Source: Flavobacteriaceae bacterium
Lineage (GTDB): Bacteria; Bacteroidota; Bacteroidia; Flavobacteriales; Flavobacteriaceae
DNA length: 35,455 bases
Assembly: GCA_028825365.1 (NCBI GenBank)
Contig: JAPKAF010000012.1
Span: 1 to 35,455, forward strand
Direction of reading: 5' to 3'
The notes beneath the pieces were generated by a model. The model saw nothing but the letters and a program-made list of their open reading frames with translations, had not been told where the DNA came from and ran no database searches. The translations under genes were made by a program, and so were the position numbers. Positions 26,662 through 34,399 of the stretch are shown one piece after another (the stretch's first letter is position 1; each line of letters begins with the position of its first letter).

Positions 26662-27000
26662 ATGAATCATTATGAAACTGTTTTCATCTTAAATCCCGTT
26701 TTATCTGAAGATCAGATAAAGGAAACAGTCAAGAAATACGAAAGTTTTCTTACCTCAAAAGGAGCAAAGATGATATTTATTGAAAATTGGGGCCTAAAGA
26801 AATTAGCCTACCCAATTCAAAACAAAAAAAGTGGCTTTTACCATATGTTTGAGTATCAATCAGATGGTACTGTTGTTAACCCTCTTGAAACTGAATTCAA
26901 AAGAGATGAGAGATTTATGCGTTTCCTTACTGTAAAGATGGATAAGCACGCGATTTCTTGGGCTGAAAGAAGAAGAGAAAAATTAAAAGTAAAATCTTAA
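26662..27000 (+). CDS. rpsF: 30S ribosomal protein S6
   Basis: A 112-residue bS6. It has the beta-alpha-beta start NHYETVFILNPVLSEDQIKE, the conserved ENWGLKKLAYPIQNKKSGFYH and the EFKRDERFMRFLTVKMDKHA segment. In the platform of the 30S subunit it pairs with S18, which is encoded next. It is the first gene of the operon, which ends in the terminator after rplI, and uses the ATG after the A-rich leader. Confidence 0.97.
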   Translation: MNHYETVFILNPVLSEDQIKETVKKYESFLTSKGAKMIFIENWGLKKLAYPIQNKKSGFYHMFEYQSDGTVVNPLETEFKRDERFMRFLTVKMDKHAISWAERRREKLKVKS

Positions 27001-27003
27001 ATT

Positions 27004-27300
27004 ATGGGAACACTAGAACAACAAGCAAAAGGTAAAAAAGATGGTGAGATTAGATATCTAACTCCCCTTCAAATTGATACAAATAAAGCAAAAAAGTATT
27101 GTAGATTTAAAAAGTCCGGTATTAAGTATATTGATTATAAAGATCCCGATTTTTTAATAAAATTCGTAAATGAGCAAGGAAAACTTTTGCCGAGAAGACT
27201 AACTGGTACATCTTTGAAATTTCAAAGAAAAGTATCTGTTGCTGTTAAAAGAGCAAGACATCTAGCAATTATGCCTTACGTAGCTGATTTAATGAAATAA
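27004..27300 (+). CDS. rpsR: 30S ribosomal protein S18
   Basis: A 98-residue bS18, three bases after rpsF. The core is [20 protein letters not shown], then [18 protein letters not shown] and [13 protein letters not shown]. The N terminus is extended by about 20 residues relative to E. coli (75 residues), as in many Bacteroidetes. It binds 16S rRNA together with S6. Confidence 0.97.
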   Translation: MGTLEQQAKGKKDGEIRYLTPLQIDTNKAKKYCRFKKSGIKYIDYKDPDFLIKFVNEQGKLLPRRLTGTSLKFQRKVSVAVKRARHLAIMPYVADLMK

Positions 27301-27312
27301 AAAATATTCAAA

Positions 27313-27765
27313 ATGGAATTAATATTAAAAATAGACGTTGAAGGTGTTGGATTTAAAGACGACTTAGTTAACGTTAAAAATGGTTTTGGTAGAAATTTTT
27401 TAATACCAAATGGTAATGCTATACTAGCTACTTCATCTGCAAAAAAAGTTTTAGCAGAGAACTTAAAGCAAAGAGCTTTTAAAGAGAAAAAAATTGTTGA
27501 TGATGCAAATAAGCTTTCAAAAAAGCTATTAGCTTTAGAGATTAAGATTAAATCTAAAGTTGGTCAAGGAGTTAAGTTATTTGGATCGATTAACAATATT
27601 GATCTTCAAAAAGCACTTGTTTCGGGTGGTTTTGAAATTGATAAAAAACAGATAATTATCCCTGGTGGTTCTATCAAACAATTAGGAAAGTATAATGCCA
27701 ATATTCGTCTTCACAGAGAAGTTAGTGTTGAGTTTCCTTTTGAGATTATACCAGATACTAAATAA
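27313..27765 (+). CDS. rplI: 50S ribosomal protein L9
   Basis: A 150-residue bL9. The N-terminal domain shows MELILKIDVEGVGFKDDLV, VKNGFGRNFLIPNGNAILAT, followed by the long connecting helix (about 45-80) and the C-terminal RNA-binding domain (KLFGSINNIDLQKAL, IRLHREVSVEFPFEI). It is the last gene of the S6-S18-L9 operon, ending just before a strong terminator. Confidence 0.97.
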   Translation: MELILKIDVEGVGFKDDLVNVKNGFGRNFLIPNGNAILATSSAKKVLAENLKQRAFKEKKIVDDANKLSKKLLALEIKIKSKVGQGVKLFGSINNIDLQKALVSGGFEIDKKQIIIPGGSIKQLGKYNANIRLHREVSVEFPFEIIPDTK

Positions 27766-27785
27766 TATAACTTACACAGTAATCT

Positions 27786-27815
27786 AAACCCCAATACATC
27801 TTGGGGTTTTTTTTT
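27786..27815 (+). terminator. Rho-independent terminator of the rpsF operon
   Basis: AAACCCCAA (27786-27794) pairs perfectly with TTGGGGTTT (27801-27809) around the loop TACATC, followed by a run of T to 27815. It ends 9 bases before the next start codon. Confidence 0.9.
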
Positions 27816-27824
27816 ATCAAAATT

Positions 27825-28298
27825 ATGAAATATTCTAGGTTAACTAAAAATCAATTTGTTGAGCTTCATAAAGAGTTTATTGACTTTCTTTCTTCAAACT
27901 CTATCACACAAGATGATTGGACTATTTTAAAAGATAGTAGTGATGGAAAAGCTGAAGGTATATTAGATATGTTTAGTGATATCGTTTGGGTAAAAGTGTT
28001 AGAAAAAACACAATATTTAGAAAATATTTCAAAAAATCATATCTACTTATTTCATTTCGAAAAATCGCAAATGCATTTCATCGCTATTTATACAGAGCTT
28101 ACTGAGATAGATTTCTCTACTGCAAAGGGATTTTCATGGTTAAGAGATAATTTATTTGATGATAATATTAAAATCTATAATTCTTCTAAAAACTATTCTG
28201 AAGATAAATTAGCTGATAAATTTGATTTAATTACTAAAGGGGGTGTCATCACTAAAGGAGAGTTATTTGATTATTTTAACGAATTAATTATTCCCTAG
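27825..28298 (+). CDS. DUF6495 family protein
   Basis: A 157-residue cytoplasmic protein with no signal or membrane segment. It begins MKYSRLTKNQFVELHKEFID and contains FSDIVWVKVLEKTQYLENIS, GFSWLRDNLFDD and the C-terminal LITKGGVITKGELFDYFNEL. These match a Flavobacteriia family annotated as DUF6495, whose function is unknown. I chose the MKYSRL start because the eight upstream codons fall in the terminator hairpin. It lies between the ribosomal operon and hisS, and is perhaps expressed by weak read-through or from its own undetected promoter. Confidence 0.85.
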   Translation: MKYSRLTKNQFVELHKEFIDFLSSNSITQDDWTILKDSSDGKAEGILDMFSDIVWVKVLEKTQYLENISKNHIYLFHFEKSQMHFIAIYTELTEIDFSTAKGFSWLRDNLFDDNIKIYNSSKNYSEDKLADKFDLITKGGVITKGELFDYFNELIIP

Positions 28299-28334
28299 TT
28301 ATTAAATTAATTAATAATTGTATATATTTCTATT

Positions 28335-29711
28335 ATGAAAGCTAAAGCCTTAACATCAAAGGGTACAAGAGATTTTAACTCTATTCAAGTATTTAAAAGA
28401 GATTATATTACAAATACAATAAAATCTAGTTTTAATAAATTTGGCTTCTCACCAATTGAAACTCCGAGTTTTGAAAACACGGAAACTTTACTAGGAAAAT
28501 ATGGAGATGAAGGGGATAGGCTTATTTTTAAAATTTTAAAATCTGGAGATTTTAAAAAAAATATTACAGATACAACGCTATTGTCTGATGACCTAAAGCT
28601 TATTTCTTCTACTATTTCAGACAAGGCACTAAGATATGATCTGACAATACCATTTGCTAGATATGTAGTTCAAAATCAAAACGAAATTAATTTACCCTTC
28701 AAAAGATATCAAATACAATTAGTTTGGAGAGCTGACAGACCTCAAAAAGGTAGGTTTAGAGAGTTTCTTCAATGTGATGCAGATGTTATAGGTTCAAAAT
28801 CTTTACTTCAGGAAGTTGATTTCATTCATTTATTTTCTGATGTTTTTAAAAACTTAAATATTCCTAATTGTAAAATCAGAATTAATCACAGAAAAATATT
28901 AATTGGCTTATCTGAAATTTTAAATTTAGAAAATAAACTTGTTGAGTTAACTGTGGTTTTAGACAAGATTGATAAAATTGGGCTAGTTAAAGTTGTAGAT
29001 CAATTTATAGATTTAGGATTGGAAGAGTCTTTAAGGCCTTTTTTAATCAAGTATTTATCTATCGATGGTGACTTTGATACTAGACTAAACTCTCTTAAAA
29101 CATTATTTAAATCCAGCAAGGTTGGTTTAGAAGGAGTTGAGGATTTATCTATTATTAATAAGCTTGTAATTGTAGATGACTTAAACACTACGAAGTTTGT
29201 GTTAGATACTTCTTTAGCAAGGGGTTTGAGTTATTACACAGGAGCTATATTTGAAGTAAATGCTAGTGATGATATAGATATTGGTTCCATAGCTGCAGGA
29301 GGAAGATATGATGATTTAACTTCAGTTTTTGGTCTTAACGATGTTAGTGGAATAGGAATAAGTTTTGGCTTAGATAGGATTTATATTGTAATGGATTCTA
29401 TGAATCTATTCCCAGAATTTAATACATCAAATACTAAAGTTCTTTTCACGAATTCAAACTCTAAATACACAAAGTATATTATAGAGGCTGTTAGTTGTTT
29501 AAGAGCTAATAATATTAACTCCGATTTTTACCCCGACATTAGTAGTTTGAAAAAGCAACTAAAATATGCTAATAACATACAGGTTCCCTATGTAATTATA
29601 GTTGAAGAAAATGAATATGAATCATCATCATTTTGTTTAAAAAACATGAAAGATGGAACACAGAGGGTAGTCTCTATTAAGGAAATTATTGAAATTCTAT
29701 CTGAATTATAG
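28335..29711 (+). CDS. hisS: Histidyl-tRNA synthetase
   Basis: A 458-residue class II aminoacyl-tRNA synthetase that charges tRNA-His. The catalytic core has motif 1 near the start (SFNKFGFSPIETPSFEN), YDLTIPFARYV, motif 2 with QLVWRADRPQKGRFREFLQC, the HisA motif LARGLSYYTGAIFE and the motif 3 region GGRYDDLTSVFG ... GIGISFGLDRIY. The C-terminal 100 residues form the anticodon-binding domain. It is followed by a 327-base stretch with a tRNA gene on the other strand. No terminator hairpin is evident directly after the stop. Confidence 0.97.
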   Translation: MKAKALTSKGTRDFNSIQVFKRDYITNTIKSSFNKFGFSPIETPSFENTETLLGKYGDEGDRLIFKILKSGDFKKNITDTTLLSDDLKLISSTISDKALRYDLTIPFARYVVQNQNEINLPFKRYQIQLVWRADRPQKGRFREFLQCDADVIGSKSLLQEVDFIHLFSDVFKNLNIPNCKIRINHRKILIGLSEILNLENKLVELTVVLDKIDKIGLVKVVDQFIDLGLEESLRPFLIKYLSIDGDFDTRLNSLKTLFKSSKVGLEGVEDLSIINKLVIVDDLNTTKFVLDTSLARGLSYYTGAIFEVNASDDIDIGSIAAGGRYDDLTSVFGLNDVSGIGISFGLDRIYIVMDSMNLFPEFNTSNTKVLFTNSNSKYTKYIIEAVSCLRANNINSDFYPDISSLKKQLKYANNIQVPYVIIVEENEYESSSFCLKNMKDGTQRVVSIKEIIEILSEL

Positions 29712-29804
29712 AGATAGATAAATAAACCTACAATTAACAACCAAACTGTAGTTAATATTAACTGTTTAACACTCTTAACCCCTTTGTATACTTGAGTTTA
29801 TTGC

Positions 29805-29835
29805 AAAAAAAAAGAGTAACCATTTCTGATTACTC
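29805..29835 (-). terminator. Terminator of the tRNA gene (minus strand)
   Basis: Read on the minus strand, GAGTAA and TTACTC (29830-29835 and 29814-29819) pair around a 10-base loop and are followed by nine T (29813 down to 29805), five bases after the tRNA 3' end. Confidence 0.75.
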
Positions 29836-29840
29836 CTTAG

Positions 29841-29914
29841 TAGCGAGAGCGGGGCACGATCCCGCGACCTCCGGGTTATGAATCCGACGCTCTAACCAGC
29901 TGAGCTACCTCGCC
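29841..29914 (-). tRNA. tRNA-Met (anticodon CAT)
   Basis: A 74-base tRNA on the minus strand. Acceptor GGCGAGG pairs with TCTCGCT, with G-U at 1-72 and 7-66. The D arm is GCTC / GAGC, the anticodon arm TCGGA - TTCATAA - CCCGG with an A-C mismatch at 31-39, the variable loop AGGTC, and the T arm GCGGG - ATCGTGC - CCCGC. The T loop is odd: it has A at 54 and T at 58 rather than the usual T54/A58. The CCA end is not encoded (A73 is followed by CTA). It is most likely elongator methionine. The CAT anticodon would also fit tRNA-Ile2 (lysidine), and the anticodon stem lacks the full initiator GGG/CCC pairs. Confidence 0.93.
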
Positions 29915-29928
29915 ATATTAAGGTGGTG

Positions 29929-29958
29929 CAAATATAAAATTAAAATTATATACAACAA
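29929..29958 (-). promoter_or_regulatory. Promoter of the tRNA-Met gene
   Basis: The minus strand reads TTG (29956-29958), 19 bases, then TATATTTG (29929-29936), a good Bacteroidetes promoter, with the tRNA 5' end 14 bases downstream of the -7 box. Confidence 0.7.
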
Positions 29959-30038
29959 TAATTGTTTGGTTAATATTTATTTTTTTTTATTACAAAACTT
30001 CACATTTAATGTATATATTGCCTGTAAATATTATATAA

Positions 30039-30425
30039 ATGAGCGATAAAATAAAATACGAAATTGAGTTTCCAATTCAAGCATCGGAAAAACTTCTTTT
30101 TCAGTATATATCATCTCCTTCAGGTCTTTCTGAATGGTTTGCGGATAATGTGAATATTAGAGGTGATGTTTTTATTTTTATTTGGGATGGAGCAGAAGAA
30201 AGTGCTAAGCTTTTAAGTAAAAAAAATAATGAAAAAGTTCGCTTTAAATGGCTTGAAGATGACCAGTCCAATTCTTTTTTCGAATTTAGAATTCAATTTG
30301 ATGATATTACTAAAGATGTTTCCTTAATAGTTACCGATTTTTCTGATGAAGACGAAATGGAAGAGTCTAAAATGTTATGGGCTAATCAAATTTCAGACTT
30401 AAAGAAAATACTAGGTTCTTCATAG
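30039..30425 (+). CDS. START-like domain protein
   Basis: A 128-residue single-domain protein of the SRPBCC/START-like fold, which forms a hydrophobic pocket. It reads KYEIEFPIQASEKLLFQYIS, SPSGLSEWFADNV, FIWDGAEESAKLLSKK, VRFKWLEDD and VSLIVTDFSDEDE, matching the Flavobacteriia 'START-like domain' family closely. The ligand and function are not known. It lies 7 bases before the aminotransferase-fold gene, so they are probably co-transcribed. Confidence 0.9.
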   Translation: MSDKIKYEIEFPIQASEKLLFQYISSPSGLSEWFADNVNIRGDVFIFIWDGAEESAKLLSKKNNEKVRFKWLEDDQSNSFFEFRIQFDDITKDVSLIVTDFSDEDEMEESKMLWANQISDLKKILGSS

Positions 30426-30432
30426 TAAGTTT

Positions 30433-31266
30433 ATGGTAAACATTAATGGACAAATACTCCCTAATGACGACGCTTTAATATCTTTATTTAATAGCAGTCT
30501 TATTTCAGGCGACTTTATTTTTGAAAATATAATTCTAAATAAAGAAAGAGTTCTTTTTTTTGAGGACCATTATTTTAATCTCCTTTCTTCAATGAGGATT
30601 TTAAAAATGAAAATCCCTATGTCTTTTACCCCTGAGTACTTAGAGAAGCAACTAACAGATTTATATACTACATCAGGATTTGTTTCGGGAAATAAATTAA
30701 TGAAAGTTTTAGTTTGCAATCCCGAATTAACTAATGAAAATAGTAATTCAGTTAAGTTTTATATTTACTCTCTAGGAGATTTGAATTACCTAAAAAATAG
30801 TGCAATACAATATAATTTAGATGTTTTCAAAGACTATTTTAAAAACACAGGTTTATTGTCTAATATTAGTGCAAATAATCAACTAATCAATAAGATTGGG
30901 TTAAGGTATTGTAAGGAAAATGATTTTAACGATTGCATAGTTTTAAACAATTCTAAAGTAGTTTCGGAAACTTTAAATGGTAATGTTTTTGCTATAATAG
31001 AAAATAAAATTTTCACACCGCCTTTAAAAGATGGTTGTAGTAATAATGTTATAAGATCTAAAATAATTGAACTTATTAATAATAATGTTGAAGGGTATTC
31101 GGTTTTAGAAGAGTCTTTATCAGTTTTTGATATTCAAAAATCAGACGAATTATTTGTTATAAATATTGATTTTGGAATACAGTCTGTTAACAGCTTTAGA
31201 AAAAAAATATTTTCTAGTAGTATAACTGAAATTATAAAAAACAAACTTAACTCACTAATTGTGTAA
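30433..31266 (+). CDS. Aminotransferase class IV-fold protein lacking the PLP lysine
   Basis: A 277-residue protein of the class IV (BCAT / aminodeoxychorismate lyase) fold. It keeps SGDFIFE near 26, FFEDHYFNLLSSMRILKM, the VSETLNGNVF segment near 176 and IFTPPLKDGCSNNVIRSKI near 193. The PLP-binding lysine expected in the 'SSIKTTN' type strand is Ser146 here (LLSNISANNQL; codon AGT at 30868-30870), and the usual Arg/Tyr of the 'RGFLYGD' motif are also replaced (FNSSLISGD). The enzyme is thus probably inactive as an aminotransferase or lyase. The surrounding gene order (START-like, this gene, YqgE) is typical of Flavobacteriia. Its 3' end overlaps the convergent YqgE gene by 12 bases. Confidence 0.85.
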   Translation: MVNINGQILPNDDALISLFNSSLISGDFIFENIILNKERVLFFEDHYFNLLSSMRILKMKIPMSFTPEYLEKQLTDLYTTSGFVSGNKLMKVLVCNPELTNENSNSVKFYIYSLGDLNYLKNSAIQYNLDVFKDYFKNTGLLSNISANNQLINKIGLRYCKENDFNDCIVLNNSKVVSETLNGNVFAIIENKIFTPPLKDGCSNNVIRSKIIELINNNVEGYSVLEESLSVFDIQKSDELFVINIDFGIQSVNSFRKKIFSSSITEIIKNKLNSLIV

Positions 31267-31809
31267 ATGGTCTTTAGGAGTGTTAGACCAAAGAGAATAT
31301 TCTCCCCCAAGCTCTATCATTTTTGACTTCCAAAATGAGTTCATATTAGAAAAAATCTCTTTATTACTTGTTTCTTTGCATTTTATCCAGTTTTCATTTT
31401 TCATTTCATCTATTAGTTGTTTGGCTGACCAGCCAGTATAGCCTAAACAAAACTTAATATTTTCACTGTTTATTATCTCTGAATTAATTAATTCTATTAC
31501 GCTGTTAAAATCACCACTCCAGTACAGATTTTCACGCAGTTTTATGCTGTTTGGTATTAATTGATTATTGTTATGAATAAAATATAAATTGTCTTTGTTT
31601 ACTGGTCCTCCATCGTAGATATCAAAATGTAATTTAATTTCTGGCACTACATCTTGTAAATTATAATTTAACTTTTTATTGATTATTAAACCTACTACTT
31701 CGTTTTCAATAGAGCTAGATGTAATAATAATTGATGATCTATTAAACTGATTATCATTGATTACACTAGGGTCAGCTATTAGTATATCTCCTTTTTTTAA
31801 ATTAGTCAT
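31255..31809 (-). CDS. YqgE/AlgH family protein
   Basis: A 184-residue UPF0301 protein. It begins LKKGDILIADPSVINDNQFNRSSIIITSSS, has VVGLIINKKLNYNLQDVVPE, the YDGGPVNKDNLYFIH motif and FCLGYTGWSAKQL. The family is linked in some bacteria to transcriptional or redox control, but its molecular role is unsettled. It is translated from an ATG that overlaps the fmt stop by one base (TAATG), so it should be coupled to fmt. The 3' end overlaps the aminotransferase-fold gene by 12 bases. Confidence 0.92.
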   Translation of the reverse strand: MTNLKKGDILIADPSVINDNQFNRSSIIITSSSIENEVVGLIINKKLNYNLQDVVPEIKLHFDIYDGGPVNKDNLYFIHNNNQLIPNSIKLRENLYWSGDFNSVIELINSEIINSENIKFCLGYTGWSAKQLIDEMKNENWIKCKETSNKEIFSNMNSFWKSKMIELGGEYSLWSNTPKDHLHN

Positions 31810-32759
31810 TATGAAATAAATCTAGAGTTTACATCAAACTTAAATCCATTTATTAAATCTGAAATTTTCATTCTTTTTTTTCCTTGAATTTTTAATTCTA
31901 AAGGAATTATAAATCCGTCTTTAGTTGCTACTTTAATTTGTTTTTTTTCTATAATAATTTCCCCAAATTTTAAATCATGAGATTCTATTTCTATGGAAGA
32001 ACTATAAAAAATAACTTTTAAATTTTGATCAAAATGGTTCAATGTGCTTGTAGCACCAGGATAAGGACTAAGACCTCTAATTTTATTATAGATATTTATT
32101 GAATTACTAGTCCAGTTTATTGTACAGTTTTCTTTTGTGAGTTTATTTGCAGAGCTTGGCTCTGATAATTCTATCTGAGGTTTTAATATAATGTCATTTG
32201 AAATAATTACCCCAATTGTATTGACAACTAAAGTTGCTCCTATTTTTTTCAATTTATTGTATAAACTACCTGCATTTTCATTCTTATCTATTTCAACTTC
32301 ACTTTGATCTATTATATCTCCTGTATCAATATTTTCATTAATAAAAAATGTAGAAACACCTGTTTTAGTCTCTCCGTTAATAATAGCCCAATTTATAGGA
32401 GCAGCTCCTCGGTAATTGGGTAGGAGAGAGGCGTGAAGATTAATCGTACCTAATTTAGGAATACTCCAAATAGATTTTGGCAGCATTCTAAATGCTACAA
32501 CTACATACAGGTCGCAATTTAATTCCATTAACTCTTCTTTGAAAGAGATGCTTTTTAGGTTAACAGGTTGAATAGTTTTTAATTGATTTTTTTTAGCATA
32601 GATTTTAACCGCAGATTCTCTAATTTTTAAGCCTCTACCAGCAGGTTTGTCAAGTGAGGTAACCACAGCGCCTACATTATAATGATCCTTTATTAAATCC
32701 AATGTTTCCACAGCAAAATCAGTAGTTCCAAAAAAAGCAATTTTAAAAGTTTTTAACAT
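31809..32759 (-). CDS. fmt: Methionyl-tRNA formyltransferase
   Basis: A 316-residue enzyme that formylates the initiator Met-tRNA using 10-formyl-tetrahydrofolate. The formyltransferase core shows IAFFGTTDFAVETL, VTSLDKPAGRG, the catalytic INLHASLLPNYRGAAPI (Asn/His) with TGVSTFFINENIDTGDII (Asp), and the C-terminal OB-like domain starts with NWTSNSINIYNKIRGLSPYPGA. The size matches E. coli (315). It overlaps the upstream P-loop gene by 7 bases and the downstream YqgE gene by one base, so all three form one operon. Confidence 0.96.
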   Translation of the reverse strand: MLKTFKIAFFGTTDFAVETLDLIKDHYNVGAVVTSLDKPAGRGLKIRESAVKIYAKKNQLKTIQPVNLKSISFKEELMELNCDLYVVVAFRMLPKSIWSIPKLGTINLHASLLPNYRGAAPINWAIINGETKTGVSTFFINENIDTGDIIDQSEVEIDKNENAGSLYNKLKKIGATLVVNTIGVIISNDIILKPQIELSEPSSANKLTKENCTINWTSNSINIYNKIRGLSPYPGATSTLNHFDQNLKVIFYSSSIEIESHDLKFGEIIIEKKQIKVATKDGFIIPLELKIQGKKRMKISDLINGFKFDVNSRFIS

Positions 32760-33301
32760 GACTTATTGTTGTTTATAAATTGTAGTATAAAATCCATTCT
32801 CTCATTAATTGAAGCTTTTGGGATTTCAATCACTTTATAATTAAGTTTTGTGTATGTTTTGTAAAGGCATTTGTCAATTTCTACTAGCTCTTGAAAGTTT
32901 TCATATCTTTCTTTATCATTGATAAATATTTCTTCCCAAGGTCTTAAAATAAATACGATATCATATTTATAATCTTTACAGGCGTTTAAAAACTTTTCTT
33001 CATATTTTGTTTTTTTAAAATCTAAATAAGCTAAAACATCAGGAATACCTCTGTCAAAAAACACTTGGTCAACTTTCGTTATTTTTGATTCTAAGTATTG
33101 GTTAATTCTTGAGTCAAGTAATAATTCACTAAAAAGTAGTGGTTTACTCAAAAACAATTGGTCAATTCCTTTTTTCTTATAAGATAAAGTTATTTCCCTA
33201 GACTTCTCTTCAAAACAAGTATAGCCTTTACTAATTAGTTTATTTATTAATGCGGTTTTTCCTGTGCCAGGGCCTCCTGTAATTAGGATCTTTTTTGACA
33301 T
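32753..33301 (-). CDS. P-loop NTPase, AAA_28/NadR-like
   Basis: A 182-residue ATP-binding protein. The Walker A loop is ITGGPGTGKTALINKL (Lys about 15); the Walker B-like aspartate is in VFFDRGIPDVLAYLDF near 82. A 'lid' segment RPWEEIFINDKERYENF follows near 120. These features fit the AAA_28 family of small NadR-like kinases or nucleotide-binding proteins, frequent in Bacteroidetes. The substrate is unknown. It is the first gene of the P-loop-fmt-yqgE operon and is divergent from the DUF493 gene. Confidence 0.85.
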   Translation of the reverse strand: MSKKILITGGPGTGKTALINKLISKGYTCFEEKSREITLSYKKKGIDQLFLSKPLLFSELLLDSRINQYLESKITKVDQVFFDRGIPDVLAYLDFKKTKYEEKFLNACKDYKYDIVFILRPWEEIFINDKERYENFQELVEIDKCLYKTYTKLNYKVIEIPKASINERMDFILQFINNNKSC

Positions 33302-33397
33302 ACTTAATTGATTATTCAGTAAAAATCGTGATTAATAAGTAATATAAAAAATATTAATTACCACTATATTTAAATAATTACTTAATTTTACTTTCAT

Positions 33398-33682
33398 ATG
33401 AGTAAATCTGAAGAATTTTATAATAAATTACAACTACAATTAAGTTCTACAAATACCTGGCCTGATTTTTATCTTTACAAGTTCATAATTAAGTCTGAAT
33501 CCGATAATCTTAAACTAATCAAAGTTATCTTCAAAGATTCAAAACCTCAGATAAATATCAAGTCTTCAAAAAATAATAAATATTCAAGCATTTCAATAAA
33601 AGTTTTTATGAAATCTCCGTTAGATATTATTAATATATATAAAGAAGTTGGTGAAAAAATACCAGAAGTAATATCCTTATAA
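33398..33682 (+). CDS. DUF493 (YbeD-like) family protein
   Basis: A 94-residue small alpha/beta protein with an ACT-like layout. It begins EEFYNKLQLQLSSTNTWPDFYLYKFIIKS and continues with IKVIFKD, then SKNNKYSSISIKVFMKSPLDIINIYKEVG. The match to DUF493/YbeD is good, although the function is unknown. It is followed, after 78 bases, by the DUF4290 gene. Confidence 0.82.
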   Translation: MSKSEEFYNKLQLQLSSTNTWPDFYLYKFIIKSESDNLKLIKVIFKDSKPQINIKSSKNNKYSSISIKVFMKSPLDIINIYKEVGEKIPEVISL

Positions 33683-33760
33683 AGTTACGGTAATTGATTT
33701 TTTTTTGTATTTTGCTGGTTAATAATACTTCACTAGTAACATAATTTAATTTTTATAATT

Positions 33761-34393
33761 TTGATCGATAACATAGAGTACAATACTGAAAGAGAGTTTT
33801 TAATAATTCCTGAATATGGTAGACATGTACAGAAAATGATTAATCATGCTACTTCCAGAGAAACAAAAGAGGAAAGGAATAAATTAGCTAAAGCTATTAT
33901 TTCTGTTATGGGTAACATGCAGCCTCATCTTAGAGATGTCGCTGATTTTCAGCATAAATTATGGGATCAATTATTTATTATGTCAGACTTCAAATTAGAT
34001 GCTGAGTCTCCTTATGATAAACCATCTAGAGAAGTTTTGGAAGCAAGACCATCTCCTTTAGCTTATCCTCAAAATTTTCCAAAATATCGTTATTACGGTA
34101 ACAATATTAAAACGATGATAGATGTTGCTATAACATGGGACGAAGGTGAAATGAAAGAAGCATTGATGTATACCATTGCTAATCACATGAAGAAATGTTT
34201 TTTAAACTGGAATAAAGACACAGTTACTGATGTTGTTATTTTTAACCAATTATTCGAATTGTCTGATGGTAAAATTGACTTACGTAACTCTGATGAAAAA
34301 CTTCAAGACTCAGAACTATTACTAAAGGATAGAAAAAAGTTTCCTGTTAAAAAGCCTTTTAAGAAGAGTAATAAACCAAGAAAAAGATATTAA
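33761..34393 (+). CDS. DUF4290 family protein (TTG start)
   Basis: A 210-residue protein of a Bacteroidetes-specific family of unknown function. The N terminus IEYNTEREFLIIPEYGRHVQKMI is the family signature; it requires the TTG at 33761, since the first in-frame ATG (about residue 26) would remove it. Further conserved stretches are DVADFQHKLWDQLFIMSDF, YPQNFPKYRYYGNNIKTMI and NHMKKCFLNWNKDTV. The last 25 residues are rich in Lys, Arg, Pro and Phe and may bind nucleic acid. It ends 6 bases before murA, so it is probably in the same operon, as is common in the phylum. Confidence 0.9.
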   Translation: MIDNIEYNTEREFLIIPEYGRHVQKMINHATSRETKEERNKLAKAIISVMGNMQPHLRDVADFQHKLWDQLFIMSDFKLDAESPYDKPSREVLEARPSPLAYPQNFPKYRYYGNNIKTMIDVAITWDEGEMKEALMYTIANHMKKCFLNWNKDTVTDVVIFNQLFELSDGKIDLRNSDEKLQDSELLLKDRKKFPVKKPFKKSNKPRKRY

Positions 34394-34399
34394 GTTCTA

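Larger units (their letters stand above)
29712..30038. other. 327-base stretch without a protein gene
   Basis: It holds the minus-strand tRNA-Met gene with its promoter and terminator. The part next to hisS (29712-29804) contains a 14-base perfect palindrome AGTTAATATTAACT (29750-29763) but no T run, so I do not call it a terminator. The part before the START-like gene (29959-30038) is AT-rich and I see nothing certain in it. Confidence 0.7.

Noticed and set aside
29750-29763. Palindrome AGTTAATATTAACT after hisS as operator or terminator
   Set aside because: No T run and no matching site elsewhere in the window that I noticed; AT-only pairing is weak.
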